Shown here piece by piece: positions 8,612-16,625 of a DNA stretch of 64,000 nt (position 1 is the stretch's first letter; every line of letters starts with the position of its first letter). The notes beneath the pieces are model-generated. The model was not told the DNA's origin, ran no database searches, and saw only the letters and a program-made list of their open reading frames with translations. Source of the stretch: Streptomyces sp. Root431 (GTDB taxonomy: Bacteria; Actinomycetota; Actinomycetes; Streptomycetales; Streptomycetaceae); assembly GCF_001426585.1 (NCBI RefSeq), contig NZ_LMEI01000010.1, forward strand, positions 335,976 through 399,975, given 5' to 3'. The position numbers and the translations under genes are program-made.

Positions 8612-9571
8612 GTGACATCTGAGAGCCCCGGCCGCATCGTCCTGCTGACCGCCAGCCACCGCGTGGCGCCCGGACTGCTGTCCTGGCCCGCGTGGCAGGC
8701 GCTGCACGCCGCGGACCGGGTGCTCTGTCCCGACGAGCACCACCCCCAGCTGCCGTACCTGACGGAGGCCGGCGTCGCCGTCGAGCACGTCCGGCCCACC
8801 GCCCAGGAGCTCGTCGAGGACTGCGCGGGCGGCCGGACGATCCTGCTGCTGCCCTCCGGCGAGGGCGACCGCGCCCTGACCGACGGGCTCGCCCGGCTCG
8901 CCGGCTCCGGCCGCGTCTCCATGCCCGACCTGGAGCTGCTCCCCGGCTCGTACGACCTGCCCGGGTCCCGCCTCCTCGACCTGGTGCAGGTCATGGACCG
9001 GATCCGGCGCGAGTGCCCCTGGGCCTCGCAGCAGACGCACAAGGGGCTCACCAAGTACGGCATCGAAGAGGCGTACGAGCTCGTCGAGGCGATCGAGGAG
9101 GGCGACCGCGAGGAGCTCCGCGAGGAGCTCGGGGATGTCCTGCTCCAGGTCGTCTTCCACTCCCGGATCGCCGAGGAGGACGAGGAGGAGCCGTTCTCCG
9201 TGGACGACGTCGCCGGGACGATCGTCGAGAAGCTGATCCGCCGGCACCCGCACGTCTTCGGGGACGCGACCGCCGAGACGCCGGAGGAGGTCAAGGCCCA
9301 CTGGCTGCGGACCAAGGCCGTCGAGAAGCAGCGGGATTCCGTGACCGACGGCGTGCCGCTCGGCCAGCCGGGGCTCGCGCTCGCCGCGAAGCTCGCGGGC
9401 CGCGTGCGGACGGCGGGCCTGGACGTGTCCCTGCCGGAGGGCGAGGGCATCGGGTACGAGCTCCTCGGCCTCGCCGCACGGGCGGAGGCGGCCGGGGTGG
9501 ACCCGGAGGCGGCGCTGCGGGCCGCGGCCCGGACGTACCGTGACGCGATCCGCGCGGCGGAGGGGCTGTGA
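8612..9571 (+). CDS. mazG: MazG-type nucleoside triphosphate pyrophosphohydrolase
   Basis: 319 residues. The C-terminal two thirds is MazG: VMDRIRRECPWASQQTHKGL, then the metal-binding EEAYELVEAIEEGD ... EELGDVLLQVVFHS helices carrying the ExxE and ExxD ligands, and RRHPHVFGD. MazG hydrolyses NTPs and dNTPs to NMP plus PPi, for house-cleaning of damaged nucleotides and in some species for lowering (p)ppGpp. The N-terminal about 110 residues look like a remnant of the tetrapyrrole-methylase-like domain often fused to MazG. TAGGTT (8600-8605) ends 6 nt before the GTG start, suggesting a leaderless message. The next small gene overlaps its stop by 4 bp. Confidence 0.9.
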   Translation: MTSESPGRIVLLTASHRVAPGLLSWPAWQALHAADRVLCPDEHHPQLPYLTEAGVAVEHVRPTAQELVEDCAGGRTILLLPSGEGDRALTDGLARLAGSGRVSMPDLELLPGSYDLPGSRLLDLVQVMDRIRRECPWASQQTHKGLTKYGIEEAYELVEAIEEGDREELREELGDVLLQVVFHSRIAEEDEEEPFSVDDVAGTIVEKLIRRHPHVFGDATAETPEEVKAHWLRTKAVEKQRDSVTDGVPLGQPGLALAAKLAGRVRTAGLDVSLPEGEGIGYELLGLAARAEAAGVDPEAALRAAARTYRDAIRAAEGL

Positions 9572-9795
9572 CGGAGCCGACGGAGCTCCGGCGGCCGGCC
9601 GCCGCCAAGCAGTGGATCCAGATGATCCCGATCGCCCTGTTCGCCACGGCGAAGGCGCTGGACGACGCTTCGGCTTGGTGGGTGCGGGCCCTGTGCGCGC
9701 TGTTCGCGCTGTGGGCAGTCACGGGGCTGGTACGGGTGGCCGTGTGGCGCCTGCGCGGGCGCGCCCGTGTCGTCGCCCGCTTCCGCCGGGCCTGA
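9568..9795 (+). CDS. Small membrane protein downstream of mazG
   Basis: 75 residues from a GTG that overlaps the MazG stop (GTGA). After a charged 13-residue start it has a hydrophobic region in two parts (IQMIPIALFATAKAL and AWWVRALCALFALWAVTGLVRVAV), then an Arg-rich tail (WRLRGRARVVARFRRA). It is probably an inner-membrane protein with one or two helices and a basic cytoplasmic end. The overlap indicates translational coupling with mazG. Family not recognised. Confidence 0.6.
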   Translation: MTEPTELRRPAAAKQWIQMIPIALFATAKALDDASAWWVRALCALFALWAVTGLVRVAVWRLRGRARVVARFRRA

Positions 9796-9811
9796 GCCCC
9801 GGACGTACGGC

Positions 9812-11020
9812 TCAGGACTCGCGCGGGGCGCGGGCCTCGGGGTCGTGCCAGTGGAGTTGGGGCGGGCCGAGGAGGCGCTCGGCCGCGGTGCTCGGGCGGA
9901 CCGTGAAGCGGCCGACGGCCGGCAGCGTGTCGTGGTGGATCCGGTCCGGGTCGGTGCCGAGCTCCGTCAGGACCTCGACGACCTCCGTCAGGAAGCCGGG
10001 CGGTCCGGCGAGGTAGACCTCGTGCGCGGCCCACTGCTCGCAGGCCTGGAGCGCGTGGACGAGCCGCTCGGTCGCCTGGTCGCGCCGGCGGCCCGGGGCG
10101 GCGGTGATGTAGGTGACGTTCAGTCCGGGGAGACGTTCCTTCAGGGCCTCGGCGTCGGGCCGTCCGTACAGATGGTCCTTCGCGCGGGCCACGACGAAGA
10201 GCCGGCCCTCCAGCTCGGGCTCCTCCTCGGCGGCCTCCTCCAGGAGGGCCTTGACCGGGGCCCAGCCCGTACCCGCGCATATATAGGAGCGGAGTCCGGC
10301 CGCCGCGCGCGCGGTGAGGCCGCCGCCCGCGGCGCTCAGCCGCAGGACCTCGCCGGGGCCGGTCTCCCCGACGAGCGCCGTGCTCATCGCGCCGCCGGGG
10401 ATCCGGCTCACATGGAGGTCGAGCGTGCCGTCCTCGCGGGGCGCGTTCGCGACGGAGTAGGTGCGCCAGACGCGCGGGACGCGCAGCGAGCTGACGCTGA
10501 CGTACTGGCCGGGGACATAGGGGAAGGGCTGCCGGGGCCGCAGGGTCAGGACGGCCAGGCTGTCGCCGTACCGCTGGTGCCGGACGACGTCGGCGTCCCA
10601 CCAGGCGGGCTCCCCGGCCCCGGCGGCCTCATCGGCGCCCGCCTGCATCAACTCGACCACGAGCCCGTACGCCTCGGTCCACGCCTTCTCCGCCTCGATG
10701 CTCCACGCGGAGCCCGCGGCATGGGCGAAGGCGCCGATCAGGCTCTCCCCGACGGCGGCGTAGAGCGCGGGCGAGGCCAGGAACTTGCGGTGGTCGCGGC
10801 CCAGGTGCCCCAGGTAGGCGGCGAGGGAGGGGTCCTCCAGGTGGGTCACCACGTGCGTCAGCGCGGCGAAGAGCCGGTCCCGCTGGGGGACCATGTCCTC
10901 GGGGAAGAGGGCACGCACACCGGGGTTGTTCCAGAACAGGTGCGAGTAGAAGAAGGTGACGGCGTGCTCGGCCCGTCTCTCGACGACCGCGAACGTGCTT
11001 CTGATCAGCTGGGGATCCAC
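9812..11020 (-). CDS. Flavohaemoprotein (globin-FAD-NAD(P)H reductase)
   Basis: About 402 residues. Globin domain at residues 1-140: B10 Tyr in TFFYSHLF, proximal His in LGRDHRKF. FAD domain: RTYSVANAP, the RxYS motif. NAD(P)H domain: YICAGTGWAPVKALL, and AGPPGFL near the C-terminus. Flavohaemoproteins detoxify nitric oxide to nitrate with O2 and NAD(P)H. Start choice: TAGATT (11028-11033, minus) ends 7 nt before the GTG at 11020, which fits a leaderless start reading VDPQLIRSTF. In-frame GTGs at 11026 and 11059 are alternatives; the latter has a GGAG upstream. It diverges from the P450 gene, about 100 bp apart. Confidence 0.88.
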   Translation of the reverse strand: MDPQLIRSTFAVVERRAEHAVTFFYSHLFWNNPGVRALFPEDMVPQRDRLFAALTHVVTHLEDPSLAAYLGHLGRDHRKFLASPALYAAVGESLIGAFAHAAGSAWSIEAEKAWTEAYGLVVELMQAGADEAAGAGEPAWWDADVVRHQRYGDSLAVLTLRPRQPFPYVPGQYVSVSSLRVPRVWRTYSVANAPREDGTLDLHVSRIPGGAMSTALVGETGPGEVLRLSAAGGGLTARAAAGLRSYICAGTGWAPVKALLEEAAEEEPELEGRLFVVARAKDHLYGRPDAEALKERLPGLNVTYITAAPGRRRDQATERLVHALQACEQWAAHEVYLAGPPGFLTEVVEVLTELGTDPDRIHHDTLPAVGRFTVRPSTAAERLLGPPQLHWHDPEARAPRES

Positions 11021-11118
11021 TGACACGAATCTAGGGCACGCCCGGGGCCTCTTGATCACATGTTCTCCACATACGTGCCCCCACGGGCCTCCCCGGGGCC
11101 TCCCTGTACGGTCGGACG

Positions 11119-12366
11119 GTGAGTACCAACCCCGCCCCCGAGCTCTTCACCTGGGAGTTCGCCAGCGATCCGTACCCCGCCTACGCCTGGCTGCGGGAGC
11201 ACGCGCCCGTCCACCGGACGAAGCTGCCGAGCGGGGTCGAGGCCTGGCTCGTGACCCGGTACGCGGACGCCCGGCAGGCCCTCGCCGACCAGCGTCTCTC
11301 CAAGAACCCTGCGCACCACGACGAGTCCCCGCACGCGAAGGGCAAGACGGGCATCCCGGGCGAGCGCAAGGCCGAGCTGATGACGCATCTGCTCAACATC
11401 GACCCGCCCGACCACACCCGGCTGCGGCGGCTCGTGTCGAAGGCCTTCACGCCGCGCCGCGTCGCGGAGTTCGCGCCGCGCGTGCAGGAGCTGACCGACC
11501 GGCTCATGGACGAGTTCGTGGAGAAGGGGAGCGCCGACCTCATCCACGAGTTCGCCTTCCCGCTCCCCATCTACGCGATCTGCGACCTGCTCGGCGTGCC
11601 CCCGGAGGACCAGGACGACTTCCGGGACTGGGCCGGGATGATGATCCGGCACGGCGGGGGGCCGCGCGGCGGGGTCGCCCGGTCGGTGAAGAAGATGCGC
11701 GGCTACCTCGCGGAGCTGATCCACCGCAAGCGCGAGGAGCCCGGTGAGGACCTCATCTCGGGGCTCATCAGGGCCTCCGACCACGGCGAGCACCTCACCG
11801 AGAACGAGGCCGCCGCCATGGCCTTCATCATCCTCTTCGCCGGTTTCGAGACGACCGTGAACCTCATCGGCAACGGCGTCTACCAGCTGCTGCGCCACCC
11901 CGAGGAGCGGGAGCGGCTCCAGGCCTCGATCGCGGCGGGGGAGACGGGGCTCCTGGAGACGGGCGTCGAGGAGCTGCTGCGGTACGACGGGCCGGTGGAG
12001 ATGGCGACCTGGCGGTACGCGACGCAGGCGCTGACGGTCGGCGGGCAGGAGATCCCGGCAGGCGATCCGGTGCTCGTCGTTCTCGCCGCCGCGAACCGGG
12101 ACCCGGAGCGGTTCGCGGGCCCGGACGTGCTGGACCTCTCCCGGCGCGACAACCAGCACCTCGGGTACGGGCACGGCATCCACTACTGCCTCGGGGCGCC
12201 GCTCGCGCGGCTGGAGGGGCAGGCGGCGCTCGCCACCCTGCTGACTCGCCTGCCCGATCTGCGACTTGCGGCCGATCCGGCCGAACTGCGGTGGCGCGGA
12301 GGGCTCATCATGCGGGGATTGCGCACGCTACCGGTGGAATTCACCCCTTCCGTACGGGTGCGGTGA
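11119..12366 (+). CDS. Cytochrome P450 (CYP107-like)
   Basis: 415 residues from the GTG at 11119. The haem-binding loop is GYGHGIHYCLGAPLAR with the Cys ligand. The ExxR motif is EELLR. The I-helix reads LFAGFETTVN, where Phe replaces the usual His/Asp of AGxETT, a mild variation. The substrate-recognition region near HLLNIDPPDHTRLRRLV is typical of CYP107-type bacterial P450s. These soluble monooxygenases need ferredoxin and reductase partners, which are not seen next to it. By position beside the rpf and eno genes it probably corresponds to the conserved CYP107P-type gene of Streptomyces. TACGGT (11107-11112) ends 6 nt before the start, suggesting a leaderless transcript. Confidence 0.92.
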   Translation: MSTNPAPELFTWEFASDPYPAYAWLREHAPVHRTKLPSGVEAWLVTRYADARQALADQRLSKNPAHHDESPHAKGKTGIPGERKAELMTHLLNIDPPDHTRLRRLVSKAFTPRRVAEFAPRVQELTDRLMDEFVEKGSADLIHEFAFPLPIYAICDLLGVPPEDQDDFRDWAGMMIRHGGGPRGGVARSVKKMRGYLAELIHRKREEPGEDLISGLIRASDHGEHLTENEAAAMAFIILFAGFETTVNLIGNGVYQLLRHPEERERLQASIAAGETGLLETGVEELLRYDGPVEMATWRYATQALTVGGQEIPAGDPVLVVLAAANRDPERFAGPDVLDLSRRDNQHLGYGHGIHYCLGAPLARLEGQAALATLLTRLPDLRLAADPAELRWRGGLIMRGLRTLPVEFTPSVRVR

Positions 12367-12484
12367 ACTGACGGTCCGTCAAGACTGTGATCTTTACGTG
12401 ATCGGGGGGCCATCGACTTGTGATGGGTGTTCGAATGCCGCTACGTTTCCCGGCAGTCTCAGCCGTCACGCGAAAGGCGTTCCT

Positions 12485-13651
12485 ATGCGCTCCGGGAACG
12501 GACGACACCGTCGCCCCCGTCAAGCCCCCGCCATCGTCGTCGCCGCGGGTGTGACCGGCTCCGCCTTGGCGCTGCCGCTGCTCGCCACCGGCTCCGCATC
12601 CGCCGCCGACGCCGCGACCTGGGACCGGGTCGCCGAGTGCGAGTCCGGCGGCCAGTGGAGTGCCAACTTCGGCAACGGCATGTACGGCGGCCTCCAGTTC
12701 ACCCAGGACAGCTGGGAGCGGAACGGCGGCCTCGCCTACGCCCCCAGCCCCGACCTGGCCAGCCGCGCCCAGCAGATCGCGATCGCCGACAAGGCGCTCG
12801 CCGCCGGCAGCACCGACTGGGCCACCTGCGCGCCCATCGCCGGCCTCACGAACGACGGCACGGCCACCGGGGTCAACCCCGGCCCGGCCACCACCCCCAA
12901 GGCGCCCACGGGGCCCGTGGCGGAGTCGAACCGGACCGCGGAGGTCCCGGCCACGCCCTCGGAGGCCGCCGCCACGAAGGGCGCGGGGAAGGCCACCGAG
13001 TCCACGGGCTCCACCGGATCCACGGGCTCCGCCGAGGCCGGTACGCCGTCGAAGGCCCCCGCCACGTCGGCCACGCCCGCCACCCCCGCCACGCCGGTCA
13101 GCCCGACCACTCCGGCGACGGGGGCCACCCCGGGCGGTACGACCGCTCCGGGCGGTTCCGGTACGCCGACGGGCCCCGGCGCGTCGACCGGTTCGGCCAC
13201 GCCGGGCACCCCGGCCACGCCCGACACGTCCCTTACGCCCGTATCGCCCGGAACGTCGACGGGTGATGCCTCGTCGGCCAAGCCCGGCACCGGCAAGCAC
13301 CGGGGCGAGGCGGCCCCGGAGGAAACCGGCAAGACGGACACTGCGGCTGATTCCGGTCGACACGCCTCATCGACGGACGAGCTGGCGGAAAGCTCGGTCG
13401 CCACGCCGACCGCTGACGAGGCGAAGGATTCGGGCACAACGGACAGTCAGGGCACTTCGGGCGCGTACACCGTGCGTCCCGGTGACAATCTGTCCGAGAT
13501 CGCCCAGGAGAACGAACTCCCCGGCGGCTGGAACGCCCTCTACGACGCCAACCGCGGGGTCGTGGGCCTCGACCCGGACCTCATCGTCCCTGGTCAGAGC
13601 CTCGACCTGACGGTCGGTTCGGAGAAGAAGGCGGAAGCGGAAGCCGAGTAA
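12485..13651 (+). CDS. Secreted resuscitation-promoting factor-like muralytic enzyme with LysM (RpfC-type)
   Basis: 388 residues from the ATG at 12485. Signal peptide about residues 1-41, ending in SASAAD. The Rpf/transglycosylase-like domain is residues about 43-118: WDRVAECESGGQWS with the catalytic Glu, then GNGMYGGLQFTQDSW. A 200-residue linker rich in Thr, Pro, Ala and Gly follows, then a C-terminal LysM domain (YTVRPGDNLSEIA ... VPGQSLDL) that binds peptidoglycan. Rpf enzymes cleave glycan strands and aid spore germination and growth restart. Unlike its neighbour at 14107, it has no riboswitch in the 118-bp upstream gap. The repetitive linker is a likely site of length variation. Confidence 0.92.
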   Translation: MRSGNGRHRRPRQAPAIVVAAGVTGSALALPLLATGSASAADAATWDRVAECESGGQWSANFGNGMYGGLQFTQDSWERNGGLAYAPSPDLASRAQQIAIADKALAAGSTDWATCAPIAGLTNDGTATGVNPGPATTPKAPTGPVAESNRTAEVPATPSEAAATKGAGKATESTGSTGSTGSAEAGTPSKAPATSATPATPATPVSPTTPATGATPGGTTAPGGSGTPTGPGASTGSATPGTPATPDTSLTPVSPGTSTGDASSAKPGTGKHRGEAAPEETGKTDTAADSGRHASSTDELAESSVATPTADEAKDSGTTDSQGTSGAYTVRPGDNLSEIAQENELPGGWNALYDANRGVVGLDPDLIVPGQSLDLTVGSEKKAEAEAE

Positions 13652-13830
13652 CCGGCGGTCGGGGGCCGAGTGGTTCGGGTGCGTATGTCCGGTTCTGGGC
13701 AAGTGAGACATGGGTCTCTTCGCCCCAACTGGCGTGTCACGTCCGCGAACTTTGCCCCCGTCACCTCCCACCTGCACAAACACCCCCCGCCGGAAGGCAA
13801 GTAGGGGCGTTATTTCCGCAATACGCCTCT

Positions 13831-13860
13831 TTGAACTTCCGGTGGGTCTGTGTCTACGGT
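13831..13860 (+). promoter_or_regulatory. Predicted promoter of rpfA riboswitch transcript
   Basis: TTGAAC at 13831-13836 and TACGGT at 13855-13860 are separated by 18 bp and match the vegetative SigHrdB-type consensus. Transcription would start near 13867, giving a leader of about 240 nt that contains the whole c-di-AMP aptamer before the rpfA start. Confidence 0.6.
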
Positions 13861-13884
13861 CGTAACCGCTCGCCACCGCGGGCC

Positions 13885-14090
13885 CCGTCGACCGAAACGC
13901 CGAATCCTGCCGTCGGCCGATGGGAACAGTCGTCGCGCAAGCGCCGAAGGCAGGAGTGGGGGACCCAAGGTAAGTGCCGGTCCCGGCCGTTGAGAGACGG
14001 CCGACGAACGGCTTGGGGTGAAGCCGCGTGCTAGGACACGCGGCCGGGCAACTTTCCGGCCCGAACCCGACAGCTCACCTCACAGGCGTC
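13885..14090 (+). ncRNA. ydaO/yuaA-class c-di-AMP riboswitch upstream of rpfA
   Basis: Conserved ydaO blocks appear in order: GAAACGCCGAATCCTG, GGGGACCCAAGGTAAGT, CTTGGGGTGAAGCC, CGGGCAACTTTCCGGCC, and the diagnostic 3' block ACCCGACAGCTCACCTC (14065-14081). This class binds cyclic di-AMP and is known to switch off Streptomyces rpf genes. CTCACC in the 3' block (14074-14079) is complementary to GGTGAG (14091-14096), which abuts the ribosome-binding site. A local hairpin could therefore also link ligand binding to translation. Limits are approximate. Confidence 0.92.
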
Positions 14091-14106
14091 GGTGAGGAGA
14101 ATCTCC

Positions 14107-14862
14107 ATGCTGTTTTCCGGTAAGGGCAAACACCGTCGTCCCTCCAAGGCCACCCAGGTCGCCACGCTCGTCGGCGTCACCGGTGTCGCCGTGGCCGCCC
14201 CGCTGATGACCGCGGGCACCGCCTCGGCCGCCACGGTCTCCGAGTGGGACACCGTCGCCGCGTGCGAGTCCGGCGGCAACTGGTCCATCAACACCGGCAA
14301 CGGCTACTACGGCGGCCTGCAGTTCTCGGCCTCCACCTGGGCCGCGTACGGCGGCACCGCCTACGCCTCGACCGCCAACCAGGCGTCGAAGTCCCAGCAG
14401 ATCGCCATCGCCGAGAAGGTCCTCGCGGGCCAGGGCAAGGGCGCTTGGCCGTCCTGTGGCGTGGGCCTCTCCAGCGCCTCCTACGACGGCGGCTCCGCCG
14501 AGAGCGCGCCGCAGCAGAGCACGCAGCAGCAGCCCCAGCAGTCGCAGCAGACCCAGCAGCCGCGCCAGGAGCGGAAGGCCGAGCAGCCGACCACCCGCAG
14601 CGAGCAGCGCCAGGCCCCGAAGAAGTCGACGCAGCAGCACGCCGCGCCGAAGGCCGCCACCAAGAAGACGGTCACCACCCCGACCGGCAAGGTGGTCAAG
14701 AAGGGCGACGGCGAGTACAAGGTCGTCGCCGGCGACACCCTCAGCAAGATCGCCCAGGCGCACGGCGTCAAGGGCGGCTGGGCCAAGCTCTTCGAGCTGA
14801 ACAAGGACGTCGTCGAGAACGCCGACCTCATCTACGTGGGCCAGCAGCTCCACCTCAAGTGA
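14107..14862 (+). CDS. rpfA: Resuscitation-promoting factor RpfA (secreted, LysM)
   Basis: 251 residues from the ATG at 14107, chosen because GAGGAG lies at a good distance upstream (14095-14100). Signal peptide about residues 1-42 (ends TASAAT). Rpf domain about 43-118: WDTVAACESGGNWSINTGN with the catalytic Glu, then GGLQFSASTWAAYGG. A Gln/Ser/Lys-rich linker (QQSTQQQPQQSQQ) precedes a C-terminal LysM domain (YKVVAGDTLSKIAQAHG ... YVGQQLHLK). It remodels peptidoglycan during germination and vegetative growth. The c-di-AMP riboswitch in its leader should reduce expression when the nucleotide is high. It is more compact than the paralogue at 12485. Confidence 0.93.
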   Translation: MLFSGKGKHRRPSKATQVATLVGVTGVAVAAPLMTAGTASAATVSEWDTVAACESGGNWSINTGNGYYGGLQFSASTWAAYGGTAYASTANQASKSQQIAIAEKVLAGQGKGAWPSCGVGLSSASYDGGSAESAPQQSTQQQPQQSQQTQQPRQERKAEQPTTRSEQRQAPKKSTQQHAAPKAATKKTVTTPTGKVVKKGDGEYKVVAGDTLSKIAQAHGVKGGWAKLFELNKDVVENADLIYVGQQLHLK

Positions 14863-14924
14863 GCCCGGCGGCTCGGGTGAGTCCGGCGGCTCACCCGACC
14901 CCGACGACCCTCCCGCGGTGACCA

Positions 14925-14966
14925 CCCCGGTCCGGCGCACTCTCCCCCGTGCGCGCCGGACCGGGG
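14925..14966 (+). terminator. Hairpin terminator after rpfA
   Basis: Perfect 14-bp arms CCCCGGTCCGGCGC (14925-14938) and GCGCCGGACCGGGG (14953-14966) with a 14-nt loop. There is no U-tract, as is usual for Streptomyces terminators. Confidence 0.75.
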
Positions 14967-15014
14967 TTCCGTGTGTCCGGCCCCCTCTTGTTCCGTGTCC
15001 GGACTCCTCTTATA

Positions 15015-15044
15015 GGGAGGACTCTGTGGCCCATGGGGAGGACT
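15015..15044. repeat. Direct repeat GGGAGGACT, two copies 21 bp apart
   Basis: GGGAGGACT at 15015-15023 and 15036-15044, two helical turns apart, in the rpfA-eno gap of 373 bp. This spacing suits a protein binding two sites on the same DNA face. No gene is apparent here; the rest of the gap holds a terminator, the eno promoter and leader. Confidence 0.35.
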
Positions 15045-15155
15045 TCATGGTTACCGTCCAGTAGATCTGGGGTCCTTCGTCCCGAGATGCCTGCCCTTGG
15101 GTCCTTTTTCGTCCCAGGGGGCGGGCGCACGGCCGACCGGACCCCCTGAGCCGGT

Positions 15156-15219
15156 TAGGCTCTTGTCGCAAGGCCGAGCGACCCTGCACCGGCCATGCGT
15201 CACATCCAGCGTCACATCC
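15156..15219 (+). promoter_or_regulatory. Probable eno promoter -10 and leader with tandem repeat
   Basis: TAGGCT at 15156-15161 is a perfect actinobacterial -10 hexamer; the -35 region (about 15132-15138, GCCGACC) is weak. The leader contains GCGTCACATCC twice (15197-15207 and 15209-15219), a 12-bp tandem repeat directly before the ribosome-binding site. Confidence 0.45.
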
Positions 15220-15235
15220 CAAAAAGGAGATGCTC

Positions 15236-16516
15236 GTGCCGTCCATCGACGTCGTCGTAGCCCGGGAAATCCTGGACTCCCGAGGCAACCCCACGGTCGA
15301 GGTCGAGGTCGGCCTCGACGACGGCAGCACCGGCCGTGCTGCTGTTCCGTCCGGCGCCTCCACCGGTGCGTTCGAGGCCATCGAGCTTCGCGACGGTGAC
15401 CCGAACCGCTACATGGGCAAGGGTGTCGAGAAGGCCGTCCTCGCCGTCATCGAGCAGATCGGCCCGGAGCTCGTCGGCTACGACGCCACCGAGCAGCGCC
15501 TGATCGACCAGGCCATGTTCGACCTGGACGCCACCGAGAACAAGGGCTCGCTCGGCGCCAACGCCATCCTCGGCGTCTCCCTCGCCGTCGCGCACGCCGC
15601 GTCCGAGGCCTCGGACCTCCCGCTCTTCCGCTACCTCGGCGGCCCGAACGCGCACCTGCTGCCCGTTCCGATGATGAACATCCTCAACGGTGGGTCGCAC
15701 GCCGACTCCAACGTGGACATCCAGGAGTTCATGATCGCCCCGATCGGCGCGGAGTCCTTCTCCGAGGCCCTCCGCTGGGGTGCCGAGGTCTACCACACGC
15801 TCAAGAGCGTGCTGAAGCGCAAGGGCCTCTCCACCGGCCTCGGCGACGAGGGCGGCTTCGCCCCGAACCTCGAGTCGAACCGCGCCGCCCTCGACCTCAT
15901 CGTCGAGGCCATCAAGGAGGCCGGCTACACCCCGGGCACCGACATCGCGCTCGCGCTCGACGTCGCCGCGTCCGAGTTCTACAAGGACGGCAAGTACGAG
16001 TTCGAGGGCAAGTCCCGCTCGGCCGCCGAGATGACCGAGTACTACGAGGAGCTCGTCTCCGCGTACCCGATGGTCTCCATCGAGGACCCGCTGTACGAGG
16101 ACGACTGGGCCGGCTGGAAGGTCCTCACCGACAAGCTGGGCACCAAGGTCCAGATCGTCGGCGACGACCTCTTCGTCACCAACCCGGAGCGCCTCGCCCG
16201 CGGCATCGAGGAGGGCACCGCCAACGCCCTCCTGGTCAAGGTCAACCAGATCGGCTCGCTGACCGAGACCCTGGACGCCGTCGAGCTCGCCCAGCGCAAC
16301 GGCTTCAAGTGCATGATGTCCCACCGCTCCGGCGAGACCGAGGATGTCACCATCGCCGACCTCGCCGTCGCGGTGAACTGCGGCCAGATCAAGACCGGCG
16401 CCCCGGCCCGCTCGGACCGCGTCGCCAAGTACAACCAGCTCCTGCGCATCGAGGAGATCCTCGACGACGCCGCGGTCTACGCCGGCCGCAGCGCGTTCCC
16501 GCGCTTCAAGGGCTGA
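15236..16516 (+). CDS. eno: Enolase (phosphopyruvate hydratase)
   Basis: 426 residues. The start is the GTG at 15236: AGGAG (15225-15229) would leave no spacing for the in-frame ATG at 15230 but 6 nt for the GTG. Enolase converts 2-phosphoglycerate to phosphoenolpyruvate in glycolysis and is an octameric or dimeric cytoplasmic enzyme. Visible motifs: REILDSRGNPTVEVEV, SGASTGAFEA (mobile loop), the Mg ligands in LALDVAASEF, SIEDPLYEDDW and GDDLFVTN, the signature LLVKVNQIGSLTET, and SHRSGETED. Codon use is strongly biased to C/G-ending optimal codons, as expected for a highly expressed gene. Confidence 0.98.
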   Translation: MPSIDVVVAREILDSRGNPTVEVEVGLDDGSTGRAAVPSGASTGAFEAIELRDGDPNRYMGKGVEKAVLAVIEQIGPELVGYDATEQRLIDQAMFDLDATENKGSLGANAILGVSLAVAHAASEASDLPLFRYLGGPNAHLLPVPMMNILNGGSHADSNVDIQEFMIAPIGAESFSEALRWGAEVYHTLKSVLKRKGLSTGLGDEGGFAPNLESNRAALDLIVEAIKEAGYTPGTDIALALDVAASEFYKDGKYEFEGKSRSAAEMTEYYEELVSAYPMVSIEDPLYEDDWAGWKVLTDKLGTKVQIVGDDLFVTNPERLARGIEEGTANALLVKVNQIGSLTETLDAVELAQRNGFKCMMSHRSGETEDVTIADLAVAVNCGQIKTGAPARSDRVAKYNQLLRIEEILDDAAVYAGRSAFPRFKG

Positions 16517-16556
16517 TCAGCTGATCACAGGCCGGGCTTCTCTCTGAAGCAGCCTC

Positions 16557-16601
16557 CGTACGTCCCCGCACTCGGTCCCGTACCGTGTGCGGGGACGTAC
16601 G
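16557..16601 (+). terminator. Long hairpin between eno and divIC
   Basis: Perfect 15-bp arms CGTACGTCCCCGCAC (16557-16571) and GTGCGGGGACGTACG (16587-16601), 15-nt loop. It could terminate eno mRNA or act as an attenuator for divIC, whose start is only 25 bp downstream. A separate palindrome TGATCAGCTGATCA (16514-16527) spans the eno stop codon. Confidence 0.75.
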
Positions 16602-16625
16602 TATGAACAGGGGAGGCGACACGAC

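Noticed and set aside
12900..13300. Repeats in the rpf linker as an independent repeat element
   Set aside because: They encode Thr/Pro/Ala/Gly-rich linker in frame with the Rpf and LysM domains, typical of secreted Streptomyces proteins.
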